A stretch of 64,000 nucleotides of DNA from Alloscardovia theropitheci (GCF_004332295.1 NZ_RXLP01000004.1:62001-126000), one strand, 5' to 3'; shown: positions 27,414-37,843, counted from the stretch's first letter. Program-made: numbers and translations. Notes: generated by a model not told the origin, from the letters alone.

Positions 27414-28553
27414 CTACTCGTTAGATGTCTTGTCATCCTTCTCGTCTGTATCAACTGCACCATCTGATTCAGCATTCACCGTTTGCTCCCTGCGAGCCTT
27501 TGTCACAAGTCGCTTAGCTTCCTCATACAGGGCTTTTTCAGACTCTTGCTGTTCCTTCTGAGCATGCTTTGCTTGTGAACGCTGCTTCTTTACAGTTTCT
27601 CGTTCTTGAGATTCTTCCTCATTGAGCACAACTCTGAGCTGATGAGAGGTCATCGTTCCCTCTGTAACCTGTGCTTCGAGAGCACTTACGTGAGTCAAAT
27701 GGTCACTTAACTCAGCGGTCGATTCGCTCATACGCTGGACTAATACGAATGCTACCACCGCAAGCATGAAAACTAGTAAAGATACCCAGACATTTACACG
27801 AAGACCCAGAATTTCATGTGCGCGATCAATGCGTAACATTTCAATCCAAGCTCGGCCAGCTGTATACCACATCACATACAAAACAAAAATTGTCCCAGCT
27901 TTAAATCTTTTAATAATAATCTTGCCAAGTACGATGAGCAACGCTGCACCGATGAAGTTCCAGATCATTTCATACAAGAAAGTCGGATGATAAAGTACAC
28001 CCGACGGGCATGAAGAACCGTCATAGCATGCTTCGGACGCCCCAATTGCTGATGCATTATCATTAAGTCGCAATCCCCATGGCAATGTGGTTGGAGAACC
28101 ATAAAGTTCCTGATTGAACCAATTTCCAAGACGACCGATTCCTTGAGCAATAAGAAGTCCTGGAGCAACTGCGTCAAGGAGTAAGGCGATAGGATACTTC
28201 TTATAACGGCACCATCCCCATACAGCAAGTGCCCCAACGGTTACAGCACCCCAGATTCCCAGACCACCATTCCAGATACGGAAAATGTCGCCGAAGTTTC
28301 CACTAGGACCGAAATATAGTTCTGGCGTAGTAATGACGTGATACAAACGCGCGCCAATTATTCCAGTAGGAACAGCAACTATAGTTACATCAAGAATTTG
28401 GTCAAACGTACCGCCTACTCGTTTCCATCGTAGACTTGTCGTATATACTGCGACACAGATCCCGACGAGTATCGCTAAAGCATAAAAACGAATTGTTAAC
28501 GGACCTAAATTAAAGCTAGAAATCGACGGTGACGGAATATACGCCAAATTCAT
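27414..28553 (-). CDS. lgt: Prolipoprotein diacylglyceryl transferase
   Basis: Membrane enzyme (379 residues) that attaches diacylglycerol to the lipobox Cys of prolipoproteins. The Lgt signature is seen in QGIGRLGNWFNQELYGSPT, with several hydrophobic helices before and after. The last 100 residues form a charged, Gln/Glu/Lys-rich, partly coiled extension that lies outside the enzyme fold; long C-terminal tails are common in actinobacterial Lgt. A GAGGAGG ribosome-binding site precedes the ATG. Confidence 0.93.
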   Translation of the reverse strand: MNLAYIPSPSISSFNLGPLTIRFYALAILVGICVAVYTTSLRWKRVGGTFDQILDVTIVAVPTGIIGARLYHVITTPELYFGPSGNFGDIFRIWNGGLGIWGAVTVGALAVWGWCRYKKYPIALLLDAVAPGLLIAQGIGRLGNWFNQELYGSPTTLPWGLRLNDNASAIGASEACYDGSSCPSGVLYHPTFLYEMIWNFIGAALLIVLGKIIIKRFKAGTIFVLYVMWYTAGRAWIEMLRIDRAHEILGLRVNVWVSLLVFMLAVVAFVLVQRMSESTAELSDHLTHVSALEAQVTEGTMTSHQLRVVLNEEESQERETVKKQRSQAKHAQKEQQESEKALYEEAKRLVTKARREQTVNAESDGAVDTDEKDDKTSNE

Positions 28554-28572
28554 AGTACCTCCTCATTACTTT

Positions 28573-28616
28573 ATGGTAATAAGATTATGCATTCGATACT
28601 CATAATCTTATTACCA
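28573..28616 (-). terminator. 15-bp hairpin between rlmN and lgt
   Basis: GGTAATAAGATTATG (28575-28589) pairs perfectly with CATAATCTTATTACC (28601-28615) around an 11-base loop. On the minus strand it lies 17 bases past rlmN and 21 bases before the lgt ATG. What follows is ATAAAGTAATGAGG rather than a T run, so attenuation or mRNA processing is as likely as full termination. Confidence 0.5.
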
Positions 28617-28632
28617 CTAATCTTCTATGATT

Positions 28633-29826
28633 TTATGATCGTTGTACAAGATTTTCTGCTAATTCTTTTGCTGCTAATTGTCCGCATGCACCATCTATAT
28701 CGCTACCGCGCGTATCGCGAAGGGTCGCAGAAATTCCAGCATTTCGCAAAATCTCGATGAACCGTTGCTCATCTTCGGGCTTAGATGCAGTCCAAGGAGA
28801 ACCTTCAATCGGGTTAAGCGGTATCGGGTTAACATGTACCCAATCATCCCCGTAATGGTTTAAGCGCTTTGCCAGCAGCTGCGCATGTTCAGCCTGGTCA
28901 TTAATACCTTTCATCAACGCATACTCAATACTGACACGACGTTTTGAGCTCAAATAATAATCATGAGCAGCATCAAGTACTTGGGTCGTGTTAAAACGAC
29001 GATTCATCGGTACGAGTTCATCGCGGAGTTTATCGCTTGGGGCATGTAATGATACAGCTAAGCGAATAGGGATATGCTCGTTGATAAGTTTGCGTATTCC
29101 CGGAACTACTCCAACCGTCGAGAGTGTAATATTGCGAGCCGAAATTCCGAATCCTTCTGGAGGCAATGCACTGATTTGTCTGATAGCTTTCATCATTGCT
29201 TTGTAATTTCCAAGGGCTTCACCCATGCCCATGAAAACTATATTGCTTAAACGTGTAGGCCCTCCTGGCAAACGCCCTGTTTCACATTGTAAAGCCGCGA
29301 TACGCACCTGTTCTAGTATTTCACCAGCAGACATGTTTCGTGTCAGTCCTAAACGACCGGTCGCACAAAATGGGCAATCCATGCCACATCCAACTTGGCT
29401 GGAAATACATAATGTCGTTCGTGTTGGATACTTCATCAAAACAGATTCGATACGTGAATCGTCGAACAATCGCCAAAGCGTTTTAATTGTTTCGCCGTTA
29501 TCTGCTTCTTGTTCGAGAATTGGTTCGATGAGAGTTGGGAAAAACTTCTCTTGGGCAATATCAGCAAATTTGCTTGGGAAATCAGAATAACCGCTCACAT
29601 TAGTATCCCAATGTGCAAAATAGTGCTGTGCTAATTGTTTAACGCGAAAAGCCGGCATGCCAAGTTCTTTTGCCAGTTCCTTGCGTTCTTGATCATCCAT
29701 ATCTACGAAATGTAGTGGTGCTTTACCACGACGAGCATGCTTTGTGGATAGTACATCGCGGAATGCGCCTTGCGTACCGCCTTCAGTAATACCGCTTTCT
29801 GGTTCCTCGTGATGAGTAGATACCAT
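28633..29826 (-). CDS. rlmN: 23S rRNA/tRNA adenine-C2 methyltransferase RlmN
   Basis: Radical-SAM methyltransferase (397 residues) acting on A2503 of 23S rRNA and A37 of tRNAs. The cluster-binding motif C147-x3-C151-x2-C154 is present (CGMDCPFC), followed by NIVFMGMGEALGNY. The C-terminal GSDIDGACGQLA supplies the mechanistic Cys. The first 30 residues are a poorly conserved polar extension. It lies between cdsA and lgt, a common actinobacterial order. Confidence 0.94.
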   Translation of the reverse strand: MVSTHHEEPESGITEGGTQGAFRDVLSTKHARRGKAPLHFVDMDDQERKELAKELGMPAFRVKQLAQHYFAHWDTNVSGYSDFPSKFADIAQEKFFPTLIEPILEQEADNGETIKTLWRLFDDSRIESVLMKYPTRTTLCISSQVGCGMDCPFCATGRLGLTRNMSAGEILEQVRIAALQCETGRLPGGPTRLSNIVFMGMGEALGNYKAMMKAIRQISALPPEGFGISARNITLSTVGVVPGIRKLINEHIPIRLAVSLHAPSDKLRDELVPMNRRFNTTQVLDAAHDYYLSSKRRVSIEYALMKGINDQAEHAQLLAKRLNHYGDDWVHVNPIPLNPIEGSPWTASKPEDEQRFIEILRNAGISATLRDTRGSDIDGACGQLAAKELAENLVQRS

Positions 29827-29967
29827 AGCTCGTTGCCTTTCTGTTCAAGAAGTATTTAGTATGCCACTGTATAGCACAGTACTAATACAGAGACTCAACA
29901 CTCAACATACAATGCGTTACGTGTCAAATTATCGAATTTATTGTTTAATACTCATATCTTTCGGCTA

Positions 29968-30957
29968 CTAGAGTCCAAAAGCCATCACAAACATACATAT
30001 AACAGGTGCACACATCAAAATCGAATCTACGCGGTCAAGAACACCGCCGTGTCCTGCGAGTATATGCCCCATATCTTTGAGACCCATATCACGTTTAAGC
30101 ATTGAAGCACACAAATCACCAAAGAGACCTACTATGCCAACACAGATGCCCATTAGAACCAGAACAAAAGCATGCTGGATAAAATGATTAACATCATATG
30201 TAAACCAGCCAATTGCAATTACACCAATTACTGAAAACAGAATGGATCCGAGTAATCCTTCTACGCTCTTCTTTGGAGAAATACGGGGAGATAACTTGTG
30301 TTTACCAAATGCAGCACCAAAAATTAACCCGCCGATATCTCCAAGCGATGGAAGAAAAATAATCATAAATTCAAACGCGACCGGGTGTGATCTTGTCAGA
30401 GGCAGAACAATGAAGCTAGCTAAACATGTAACATAAAATACTGCTAATAATGATGCACCTACGTGTGTAAGTCTCAATGGCTCAGATTCTTGGTGAACAT
30501 CGAAATCTACTTTATCCGATGCATTACCGGAAACTGATTTGTTCAATTTCTTTTTTACTGCGCGCTCGACTCTTTCATGATTAGAACGACGAATAGTGGA
30601 GACAAGAGCAACAACTGCTGCAGTAAGAACTACGCCAATTGCCGCGACAACCGAATGAGATGAACGAACTGGTACATAATAAATCGCAAGGAATGTAGCG
30701 ACAGTCATAATCCACAATGCAACGATAGGAATACGAATACCAATCGTCGCAAAATCAACACGCAGTTCCCATAACGCGACACAAACAAAAGCAATTATAA
30801 GCCAGAGGAAAATTTGCGTGTTAAAGATAAGGCTTGCTACAACTATAAATACAAGAAGAGCACCTGTGAGCACAGCCTGAACCATATTGCGTCCTGTTCG
30901 CTTATTAATCGCGTCCATACGTTGACTAATATGTGTCCACAATGAGCTGTCTTCCAT
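29968..30957 (-). CDS. cdsA: Phosphatidate cytidylyltransferase
   Basis: Membrane enzyme (329 residues) making CDP-diacylglycerol, the substrate for both phosphatidyltransferases in this window. The signature SMLKRDMGLKDMG followed by HGGVLDRVDS is at the C-terminus. About eight hydrophobic helices, with a basic linker near residues 120-150. The frr-cdsA order lacks the uppS gene that lies between them in many bacteria; in actinobacteria uppS is usually elsewhere. Confidence 0.93.
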   Translation of the reverse strand: MEDSSLWTHISQRMDAINKRTGRNMVQAVLTGALLVFIVVASLIFNTQIFLWLIIAFVCVALWELRVDFATIGIRIPIVALWIMTVATFLAIYYVPVRSSHSVVAAIGVVLTAAVVALVSTIRRSNHERVERAVKKKLNKSVSGNASDKVDFDVHQESEPLRLTHVGASLLAVFYVTCLASFIVLPLTRSHPVAFEFMIIFLPSLGDIGGLIFGAAFGKHKLSPRISPKKSVEGLLGSILFSVIGVIAIGWFTYDVNHFIQHAFVLVLMGICVGIVGLFGDLCASMLKRDMGLKDMGHILAGHGGVLDRVDSILMCAPVICMFVMAFGL

Positions 30958-31041
30958 AGGTGCCCTCCCTACATAAAGTTGTAATCGTATTAATATTCTA
31001 AGAATGCAGATTCTAAAATTCCAGAACTCAGAAAGTTAGAA

Positions 31042-31596
31042 TCAGACAGAAAGAATTTCTTTTTCCTTTGATGCAAGCATGGAATCGATTTCATCAGAAA
31101 TCTTCTTCGTCAAGTCATCTAATTCCTTGAGTAGACGCTTGCCTTCATCCTCACCGTATTCTCCGTCCTTGATGGAAGCGTCAATACCTTCTTTAGTCTT
31201 GCGGCGGATATTGCGCACAGCGACCTTTCCATCTTCTGCCTTGGTACGAGCAATCTTAACGTAGTCTTTACGACGCTCTTCTGTAAGCTCAGGCATAGTG
31301 ATGTGAATGACATTACCATCACGACGAGGGTTCACACCCAAATCAGAGTCACGGATAGCCTTTTCCACTGCATTAGCTTGAGATGCATCAAATGGTGTTA
31401 CTGCCAAAGTACGCGCATCTGGAACGCCAATAGTTGCCAATGACTTCAATGGTGTTGGAGATCCGTAGTAATCAACTACGATGGAATTCAAGAAACCTGG
31501 ATTTGCACGTCCGGTACGAATTCCAGAGAAGTTTTCCTGTGTGGATTCCACAGTTTTCTTCATTTGCTCTCGAGCTTGATCAATTACTGTTGCCAT
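31042..31596 (-). CDS. frr: Ribosome recycling factor
   Basis: A 184-residue two-domain factor that, with EF-G, splits the post-termination ribosome. Recognisable blocks are NFSGIRTGRANPGFLN, YYGSPTPLKSLATI and the C-terminal helix RNIRRKTKEGIDASIKDGEY. It lies 62 bases after pyrH and 84 bases before cdsA, consistent with one pyrH-frr-cdsA transcript. Confidence 0.96.
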   Translation of the reverse strand: MATVIDQAREQMKKTVESTQENFSGIRTGRANPGFLNSIVVDYYGSPTPLKSLATIGVPDARTLAVTPFDASQANAVEKAIRDSDLGVNPRRDGNVIHITMPELTEERRKDYVKIARTKAEDGKVAVRNIRRKTKEGIDASIKDGEYGEDEGKRLLKELDDLTKKISDEIDSMLASKEKEILSV

Positions 31597-31658
31597 TATT
31601 TCTCCTGTATAAGTGGATTATTAATGTCTAATAAATCCTCTATGAATTTTTTACTTAT

Positions 31659-32375
31659 TTAGTCTTCGTTAGATACTAATGTACCCAATTTTTCACCAAT
31701 AATTGCAGCTGTTACATTACCAGCACCTTCGAGTCCAAATACTCGGATATGCATGTTGTTATCACGTGCCATGGAAAGTGCGGAAGCATCCATTACAGCC
31801 AAATTATCGACAAGAGCACGCTTATAGGAAACCCTTTCAAGTAATGTAGCATTTTCGTCTTTACGAGGATCGGCAGTATATACGCCATCAACGCCGTTCT
31901 TCCCCATAAGAACTTCTTCACAGCCGATTTCAAGAGCACGCTGAATAGACACAGTGTCAGTAGAGAAATATGGCATACCAGCTCCAGCGCCAAAAATAAC
32001 CACTCGGCCTTTTTCCATGTGTCGAATTGCTTTTAATGGAATATATGGTTCTGCTACCTGTCCCATTGTGATTGCTGTTTGCACTCGTGTAGGCTGTCCT
32101 TCTTGTTCAAGGAAGTCCTGTAATGCTAAGCAATTCATAACCGTTCCAAGCATACCCATATAGTCTGCACGACTTCTTTCGAGACCTGCTTGGCTTAGTT
32201 GTGCACCACGGAAGAAATTACCCCCACCAACAACGATACCAACCTGTACACCTTGATTTACAGCGGCATGAATCTCTTGCGATATGCGACGGATAACTTG
32301 TGTATCTATTCCGATAGAGCCCCCACCAAAGGCTTCACCCGAAAGCTTCAACAAAACGCGACGCTGTGCACTCAC
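31659..32375 (-). CDS. pyrH: UMP kinase
   Basis: Hexameric UMP kinase of the amino-acid-kinase fold (238 residues). Motifs include [39 protein letters not shown] and [15 protein letters not shown]. It phosphorylates UMP to UDP. It is separated from the upstream tsf by a terminator and a gap of 303 bases, which should hold its own promoter. Confidence 0.96.
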   Translation of the reverse strand: MSAQRRVLLKLSGEAFGGGSIGIDTQVIRRISQEIHAAVNQGVQVGIVVGGGNFFRGAQLSQAGLERSRADYMGMLGTVMNCLALQDFLEQEGQPTRVQTAITMGQVAEPYIPLKAIRHMEKGRVVIFGAGAGMPYFSTDTVSIQRALEIGCEEVLMGKNGVDGVYTADPRKDENATLLERVSYKRALVDNLAVMDASALSMARDNNMHIRVFGLEGAGNVTAAIIGEKLGTLVSNED

Positions 32376-32513
32376 TATGACGTTCCTTTCGTCAGGCTAC
32401 AAATTGCTTTAAGTTTACCTTTTTGACCATACAATGCCCAAGACCTCGGGTCGTCAACTGTTTATCTTATAAAGTATCAGTGTTCCATTTCGATGGAAAT
32501 CTTTACACGAAAG

Positions 32514-32545
32514 AGGGTAGATATACGATGTATATCTACCCTGTG
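32514..32545 (-). terminator. Terminator after tsf
   Basis: AGGGTAGATATA (32514-32525) pairs perfectly with TATATCTACCCT (32531-32542) around CGATG; on the minus strand CTTTCGTG follows. This is the main feature of the 303-base space between tsf and pyrH (32376-32678); I see no gene or further repeat in the remainder. Confidence 0.7.
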
Positions 32546-32678
32546 AAAGTTTAAGCAATATCATAGCGATTGATGGCTATAATCTTAAATTTACATCCAA
32601 CTATGTGCCGTGATATGCTTCAGCTTTGATTTTACTTTGTTAGTAGCACCACTATAAAGCAGAGCGACCTAAGTAAAA

Positions 32679-33533
32679 CTACTCAGCGTCAGAATTCTTG
32701 CCAACCTCGATACGAGTGTATGCAAGTACCTGACCGCCAACCTGCTTCAGGAGATCGCCAATAGTCTTGGATGGATCCTTAACAAACGCCTGCTCTACAA
32801 GAACAACTTCCTTGTAGAAAGCATTCATACGACCAGCAACAATCTTAGGAACGATTGCTTCTGGCTTTCCTTCTGCAAGAGACTTCTCGGTAGCTACGCG
32901 TTCTTCAGATGCAACTACGTCTGCAGGAACATCTTCGCGGGTGAGCCACTTTGGAGACATTGCAGAAATCTGCAATGCTACATCATGAGCCACCTCTGCT
33001 CCAGCTTCATCAGTTGCAACCATAGCAACAATGGAAGGTGGAAGTTCAACGGACTTACGGTGAGCATAAATCTCAACGCGAGGACCGCTTACTGTAGTTA
33101 CCTTGCCAAGCTTAACGTGCTCGTGGAAGAGTGCGCCAGCCTCGTCGATGGTGTCCTTAACAGTATCTTCTGCAGTTGCTGCAGCAAGAACTGCATCTAC
33201 ATCCTTAGCGTCAGCTGCAACAACAGCAGCTACAACCTTGTCACCAAGCTCAACGAAAGCATCCGTCTTAGCAACGAAGTCGGTCTCAGAATTAAGCTCA
33301 ACTGCATAACCTGTCTGACCTTCAGCAGTATCAGCAACGGTAGATGCAATAAGACCTTCTTCAGCAGCGCGACCTTCACGTGCACCAGCAGCCTTAATAC
33401 CACTAGCACGAATGATTTCCTTTGCGCGTGCGATGTCACCTTCAGCTTCAGTCAAAGCCTTCTTAACATCCATCATGCCTGCGCCGGTAGCCTCGCGTAC
33501 TTCCTTAATAAGAGCAGCAGTAATCTGTGCCAT
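32679..33533 (-). CDS. tsf: Elongation factor Ts
   Basis: Nucleotide-exchange factor for EF-Tu (284 residues). The N-terminal UBA-like domain contains VREATGAGMMDVKKALTEA; the core contains ELNSETDFVAK and the dimerisation region; the C-terminus has VLVEQAFVKDPSKTIGDLL. It follows rpsB by 30 bases. Codon use here is visibly more G+C-rich and biased than in neighbouring genes, as expected for a highly expressed translation factor. Confidence 0.97.
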   Translation of the reverse strand: MAQITAALIKEVREATGAGMMDVKKALTEAEGDIARAKEIIRASGIKAAGAREGRAAEEGLIASTVADTAEGQTGYAVELNSETDFVAKTDAFVELGDKVVAAVVAADAKDVDAVLAAATAEDTVKDTIDEAGALFHEHVKLGKVTTVSGPRVEIYAHRKSVELPPSIVAMVATDEAGAEVAHDVALQISAMSPKWLTREDVPADVVASEERVATEKSLAEGKPEAIVPKIVAGRMNAFYKEVVLVEQAFVKDPSKTIGDLLKQVGGQVLAYTRIEVGKNSDAE

Positions 33534-33563
33534 TTTATTCTCCTAAAAACGTGGAATCGCTAA

Positions 33564-34376
33564 TTACTTAGCTGGTTCTTCCTCAACGACAACAGTTTCT
33601 TCTACTTCTGCTGGAGCGTCTGCCTTCAAGAGTTCGGTTTCCCACTCTGCAAGTGGCTGATCTGCAGCAGCTGCAGCCCCCTTGCCACCACGAGCAAGCA
33701 AACCGTCTGCAACAGCATCTGCCATCAAAGCAGTAAGAAGTTCGATTGCGCGAATTGCGTCGTCATTTGCTGGGATTGGGTAATCAACCAAGTCTGGATC
33801 GCTATTAGTATCAACAAGAGCTACTACAGGAATTCCCAACTTGTGAGCTTCTTCTACTGCAAGAGCTTCCTTGTTAATGTCTACAACAAACATTGCAGAT
33901 GGAGTACGATCCATATTGCGGATACCGCCAAGCTGCTTTACAAGCTTTTCCTTTTCGCGCTCAAGAAGAAGAAGTTCCTTCTTGGTCAAGCCGCTCGCAC
34001 GTACATCATCGAAGTCCATCTCTTCGAGTTCCTTCATACGCACTACACGCTTAGAAACTGTTTGGAAGTTGGTAAGCATACCACCCAACCAACGTTCAGA
34101 AACGTATGGCATGTTAACTCGGGAAGCTTCAGAAGAGATTGCCTGTGCAGCCTGCTTCTTGGTACCTACGAAAAGTACAGTACCGTTATGTGCTACAGTC
34201 TGCTTGATGAAGTCATATGCTTGATCAATAAGATCAAGAGACTTGAACAAGTTAATGATGTGAATGCCGTTGCGTTCCATCAAGATGTATTGCTTCATCT
34301 TTGGGTTCCAACGACGGGTCTGATGACCAAAATGAACGCCAGCCTTGAGCATCTGGCTCATGGTAATTTCTGCCAT
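33564..34376 (-). CDS. rpsB: 30S ribosomal protein S2
   Basis: Ribosomal protein S2 (270 residues), beginning [20 protein letters not shown] and containing [20 protein letters not shown] and [13 protein letters not shown]. The frame is open 33 codons upstream, but the start at 34376, preceded by AAAGG, gives the conserved N-terminus. The C-terminal 40 residues are an Ala/Glu-rich extension. Leads the rpsB-tsf pair. Confidence 0.96.
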   Translation of the reverse strand: MAEITMSQMLKAGVHFGHQTRRWNPKMKQYILMERNGIHIINLFKSLDLIDQAYDFIKQTVAHNGTVLFVGTKKQAAQAISSEASRVNMPYVSERWLGGMLTNFQTVSKRVVRMKELEEMDFDDVRASGLTKKELLLLEREKEKLVKQLGGIRNMDRTPSAMFVVDINKEALAVEEAHKLGIPVVALVDTNSDPDLVDYPIPANDDAIRAIELLTALMADAVADGLLARGGKGAAAAADQPLAEWETELLKADAPAEVEETVVVEEEPAK

Positions 34377-34538
34377 GATATACCTTTCTGTCGGTTCTTG
34401 CCTGGCTATGCAAATTCGTATGCAACGGTTGTACATAAGTACGTACCATCGACCGACACGAATTGTCGCACACATAGCGCGTTTTACATATCAATAGACA
34501 ACAAAACTTCACGAAGTATTCGTGCGAATATACTCCTT

Positions 34539-34580
34539 GAAAAAGCGATATGCGGGTTCTAATATACAAGAACCCGCATA
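34539..34580 (-). terminator. Intrinsic terminator after def
   Basis: TATGCGGGTTCT (34549-34560) pairs perfectly with AGAACCCGCATA (34569-34580); on the minus strand it is followed by TCGCTTTTTC. It ends the fadD-def transcript upstream of the rpsB promoter region. Confidence 0.88.
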
Positions 34581-34631
34581 CAATAATGCCATATATGACC
34601 ATGGTAAAGAACGATATTTACACGTTCAATC

Positions 34632-35117
34632 TTAAGACTGATGTGCACGCATATATCTCAAGGCTTCGCGCCTCTCTTCTTTTTCCAAACGATCGAGATA
34701 AACATGTCCATCTAGGTGATCACATTCATGCTGAAGCATACGCCCCATAAGACCAGTGCCTTCTAGAATAATCCGTTCACCTTGAAGATTAATACCTTCT
34801 ACCTTCGCATAATCGCTTCGACGTGTTTTATACCATAGTCCGGGAACTGATAAACAACCCTCATCGCCGTATTGCTCGCCGGATTGTTCAACTAAAACAG
34901 GATTGAGAATATATCCTACTTCCCCGTCGATGTTATACGAAAATGCACGCAAGCTAACTCCAATTTGATTTGCAGAAAGTCCAGCTCGACCAGGGTCATT
35001 GACCGTATCTAGTAAATCTTGTACTAGACGTTCCACTGCTGGAGTAATCTCTGTAATTTCATCACAGGCTGTGCGTAAAACTGGATCAGGTACTACACGA
35101 ATATCGCGTAATGCCAT
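34632..35117 (-). CDS. def: Peptide deformylase
   Basis: Removes the N-formyl group from new proteins. All three family motifs are present in the 161-residue protein: GLSANQ (46-51), EGCLSVPG with metal ligand C88, and QHECDH with ligands H130 and H134 and catalytic E131. Gly-Leu-Ser-Ala in motif I replaces the commoner GLAA. It follows the acyl-CoA ligase gene by 56 bases. Confidence 0.95.
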   Translation of the reverse strand: MALRDIRVVPDPVLRTACDEITEITPAVERLVQDLLDTVNDPGRAGLSANQIGVSLRAFSYNIDGEVGYILNPVLVEQSGEQYGDEGCLSVPGLWYKTRRSDYAKVEGINLQGERIILEGTGLMGRMLQHECDHLDGHVYLDRLEKEERREALRYMRAHQS

Positions 35118-35173
35118 ATTTAGTTCTCCTTATTATCGTTTAGTGCGCGAATATCTCGCAAATACCACTTCAT

Positions 35174-37255
35174 TTAATTCTTTTCGGTATGTTCCTCTGA
35201 TTCTTCATTACGAGAATTCTTTTCAGCGTTCTTCTCGGACGCCTTTTCAGCATTAAGAACACTATTTTGAGCATCTACCAAGCTACGTTTAACATTTTCG
35301 ACTGCTTTGTTGTACATAGGTTCGAGATGCTCACGTGCGGCTTTGACTGTTGGTTGCATTTGCTTGTTAAGCTGAAGAGCTGCTTGCTCTGCTGCCATCA
35401 TAATTTTTGCAGTAGCTGCATCTGACATACCAGTTGGCTTCGGAGCGTACAAAACTTTATCAATAACTTCGCGGTACTGATCGATAATACGCGCACGGAC
35501 AATCTTCATACTTGGAGTCAAAGTACCAGCTTCTTGCGTAAATTCAGCAGGTAATACAACGAATTTACGTACTGATTCAGCACGCGAAACAGATGCATTA
35601 GCGCGATCAATATACTCTTGGATGAAAGCACGGACAGCTTCATTTTCTGCTGCCTCAAGTGGGGTCATCTCGGAGTCGAGGCCACGACCTTCTAACCACT
35701 GACGCAACATCTCTGGTTCAAGTGTGATAAGAGCACCAATGAAAGGCTTATTATCACCGACAACAATAGCGTGTGAGACAATCGGGCATGTCGAGATAAC
35801 ATCTTCGAGCGGCGCAGGTGATACGTTCTTACCTCCCGCAGTAATAATGAGATCTTTCTTACGCCCTGTAATATAGATATACCCATCATCGTCAATCGCT
35901 GCTAAATCACCAGTGCGGAACCAGCCATCGTCGAAAACTTCTTTAGTTTGTTCTGGATTATTGTAGTATCCCAAGAACACACTTGGTCCCTTAATTTCTA
36001 GTTCATCATCTTCGTCAGTTAAACGAACGCTAAACCCTGGAGCGATACGTCCGACTGAGCCCACTCGATTCATGGCTTCAAAGTTCACAACGCATGGCGC
36101 AGCAGTTTCTGTCAAACCATATCCTTGGATAAACGTCAAATCATCGATTCCATTGAAGAAATGAGCCAAGTCTTCGTTCATTGGCGCGCCACCGCATGCC
36201 ATGAATTTCATACCGTTACCCATAGCAGAATGAATTGATGAGCCCACGGCGCTCATGAAGAAATTATGTTGAAGCTTCTCACTCCAGCTATGCTTCTTAC
36301 CATCTTGCTCATCCTTGCTCCATTTAACAAAATGTTTGAATGCTGAAGCAAAGATACGACCTTTAATCCCATTTCCAGCCTTCTGAGAAGCGGCATTATA
36401 AACTTTTTCATATACACGAGGAACAGCAAGCATATACGATGGTTTAAAGCCTCGAAGATCTGCGAGCAAATGCTTTGTATCGGACAAATATCCGATAATA
36501 CCGTGTGCGCCTACAGCGCAGTACTGTATGTAACGTGCAAATGCATGTGCCAATGGCAAGAACATAAGAAGTCTTGTCGGATTAGCTGCAAGCATATTTG
36601 GTAGAACTTCCCAGCCGTTCTTTGCTGTATGAACGAAGTTACGGTTTGAGATAAGCGCGCCTTTTGGTTTGCCCGTTGAGCCTGAAGTAAAGATAATAGT
36701 TAATGGATCGTCAGCTGTCACATTGTCAATAGCTGCATCCAATGTCTCATCCGAAATATCTTTTCCCCAGTCAGCAACTGCTTTTAATCCATTTGTCTGA
36801 ATATTAAATGAATATTCAACAGAATTATCATCAGACTGACGAAGCCCCTCAAGGACGAGAGAACGTTCTTCTCCACCTGCAAAAGCAACTACAGGAGAGG
36901 TTGCAGACACAATTTGAGCAACTTGCTTAGGCGAATCAGTGTCGTATACAGGAACTGAGATAGCGCCGATAGCTGCACACGCAAAATCGATAACTCCCCA
37001 TTCATATGAGGTTGGTGCATAGATAAGAACAGTATCGCCCTTATCTACTCCCATTGCAATAAGCCCTTTCGCAACTTCACGGACTGTAGAAAGCATCTGA
37101 GCAGCTGTAATGTCTGTCCACTGACGACGTGGTACTCGTAAAGCCTGAGCAATTACACTTTCAGGTTCACGGGTGGCACGATCCTTGAGGAGCTTGAAGA
37201 CTGTATCATCATCAGTTGTTGAATAAATAATATCCGTTGAATATTCGCGTAACAT
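35174..37255 (-). CDS. fadD: Long-chain acyl-CoA synthetase (AMP-binding)
   Basis: A 693-residue adenylate-forming ligase. The P-loop TSGSTGKPKG is at residues 190-199, and the later blocks QGYGLTETAAP, GWFRTGDLAAID and ITGRKKDLIITAGGKNVSP are typical of long-chain acyl-CoA synthetases. It should activate fatty acids for phospholipid synthesis, since this lineage has no beta-oxidation in view. The last 90 residues form a charged, helical extension (AAEQAALQLNKQMQPTVKAA onward) not needed for catalysis. Confidence 0.88.
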   Translation of the reverse strand: MLREYSTDIIYSTTDDDTVFKLLKDRATREPESVIAQALRVPRRQWTDITAAQMLSTVREVAKGLIAMGVDKGDTVLIYAPTSYEWGVIDFACAAIGAISVPVYDTDSPKQVAQIVSATSPVVAFAGGEERSLVLEGLRQSDDNSVEYSFNIQTNGLKAVADWGKDISDETLDAAIDNVTADDPLTIIFTSGSTGKPKGALISNRNFVHTAKNGWEVLPNMLAANPTRLLMFLPLAHAFARYIQYCAVGAHGIIGYLSDTKHLLADLRGFKPSYMLAVPRVYEKVYNAASQKAGNGIKGRIFASAFKHFVKWSKDEQDGKKHSWSEKLQHNFFMSAVGSSIHSAMGNGMKFMACGGAPMNEDLAHFFNGIDDLTFIQGYGLTETAAPCVVNFEAMNRVGSVGRIAPGFSVRLTDEDDELEIKGPSVFLGYYNNPEQTKEVFDDGWFRTGDLAAIDDDGYIYITGRKKDLIITAGGKNVSPAPLEDVISTCPIVSHAIVVGDNKPFIGALITLEPEMLRQWLEGRGLDSEMTPLEAAENEAVRAFIQEYIDRANASVSRAESVRKFVVLPAEFTQEAGTLTPSMKIVRARIIDQYREVIDKVLYAPKPTGMSDAATAKIMMAAEQAALQLNKQMQPTVKAAREHLEPMYNKAVENVKRSLVDAQNSVLNAEKASEKNAEKNSRNEESEEHTEKN

Positions 37256-37375
37256 ACTTTAAGTATATTGTGCACGCCTAACAATGTAACTAATTAGCTA
37301 AGCGCCTAGGTGTGATATAGACACGAGGCATCATGTTAAATTTCGCTAATCGTATACGGCGTACACGCGTGAAAT

Positions 37376-37843
37376 TCACCAGAAATCACAACTCGTGCAT
37401 ACCCATTTTCGACCATTAAAGCGAAAAACGACGTATGCCCAACACGGTTTCCCTGCGAGCATAAGTCCCACATTCGCGTTAAATCTGACGGGTGAAACGG
37501 CAAAACCATTGAATGTTCGAATTATTATCGGTAAATGTTTGCACGCTCGATCCGCCCATACAATCTGTGAACTGCCGTTTTCTTCGCACAAAAGCACAGA
37601 TAGAGAGTTAAGACGGCTGATGACTTTCGGATGCGCCAATGAATTGAGCATATTAAATCCGAGTCTGCCTCGTACAACATCGATAGCAAGACATGCCATG
37701 TTGCATGAGCTATACGCTAATTTAATACATGTTTGCTTGTCGATGTCACCATTGACACATTGGGCAATATGAAATTTTATATTTTCTTTTTTAGTTCCTA
37801 TGTGATAATACGTGTCAAAAGTAAGCTCGCTATTATCAATCAT
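37376..37843 (-). CDS. DUF6459/Rv3235-like protein
   Basis: A 155-residue protein without membrane helices. Two parts resemble the Rv3235 (DUF6459) family of actinobacteria: a helix pair LAIDVVRGRLGFNMLNSLAHPKVISRL-like region (residues about 52-77) and a C-terminal strand AYVVFRFNGRKWVC. Family function is unknown; in mycobacteria it lies near secA. It has a GAAGGA ribosome-binding site and sits between guaB3 (terminator between) and fadD. The assignment is by pattern and is tentative. Confidence 0.6.
   Translation of the reverse strand: MIDNSELTFDTYYHIGTKKENIKFHIAQCVNGDIDKQTCIKLAYSSCNMACLAIDVVRGRLGFNMLNSLAHPKVISRLNSLSVLLCEENGSSQIVWADRACKHLPIIIRTFNGFAVSPVRFNANVGLMLAGKPCWAYVVFRFNGRKWVCTSCDFW

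Noticed and set aside
32985-33563. Frame of 192 codons antisense to tsf
   Set aside because: Ser/Asn/Cys-rich translation opposite a highly biased gene, with no ribosome-binding site or family resemblance.
34377-34475. 33-residue extension of S2
   Set aside because: The conserved S2 N-terminus starts at 34376 with its own ribosome-binding site.
33843-34562. Frame of 239 codons antisense to rpsB
   Set aside because: Runs across the rpsB start and promoter region and has no plausible start signal or domain.
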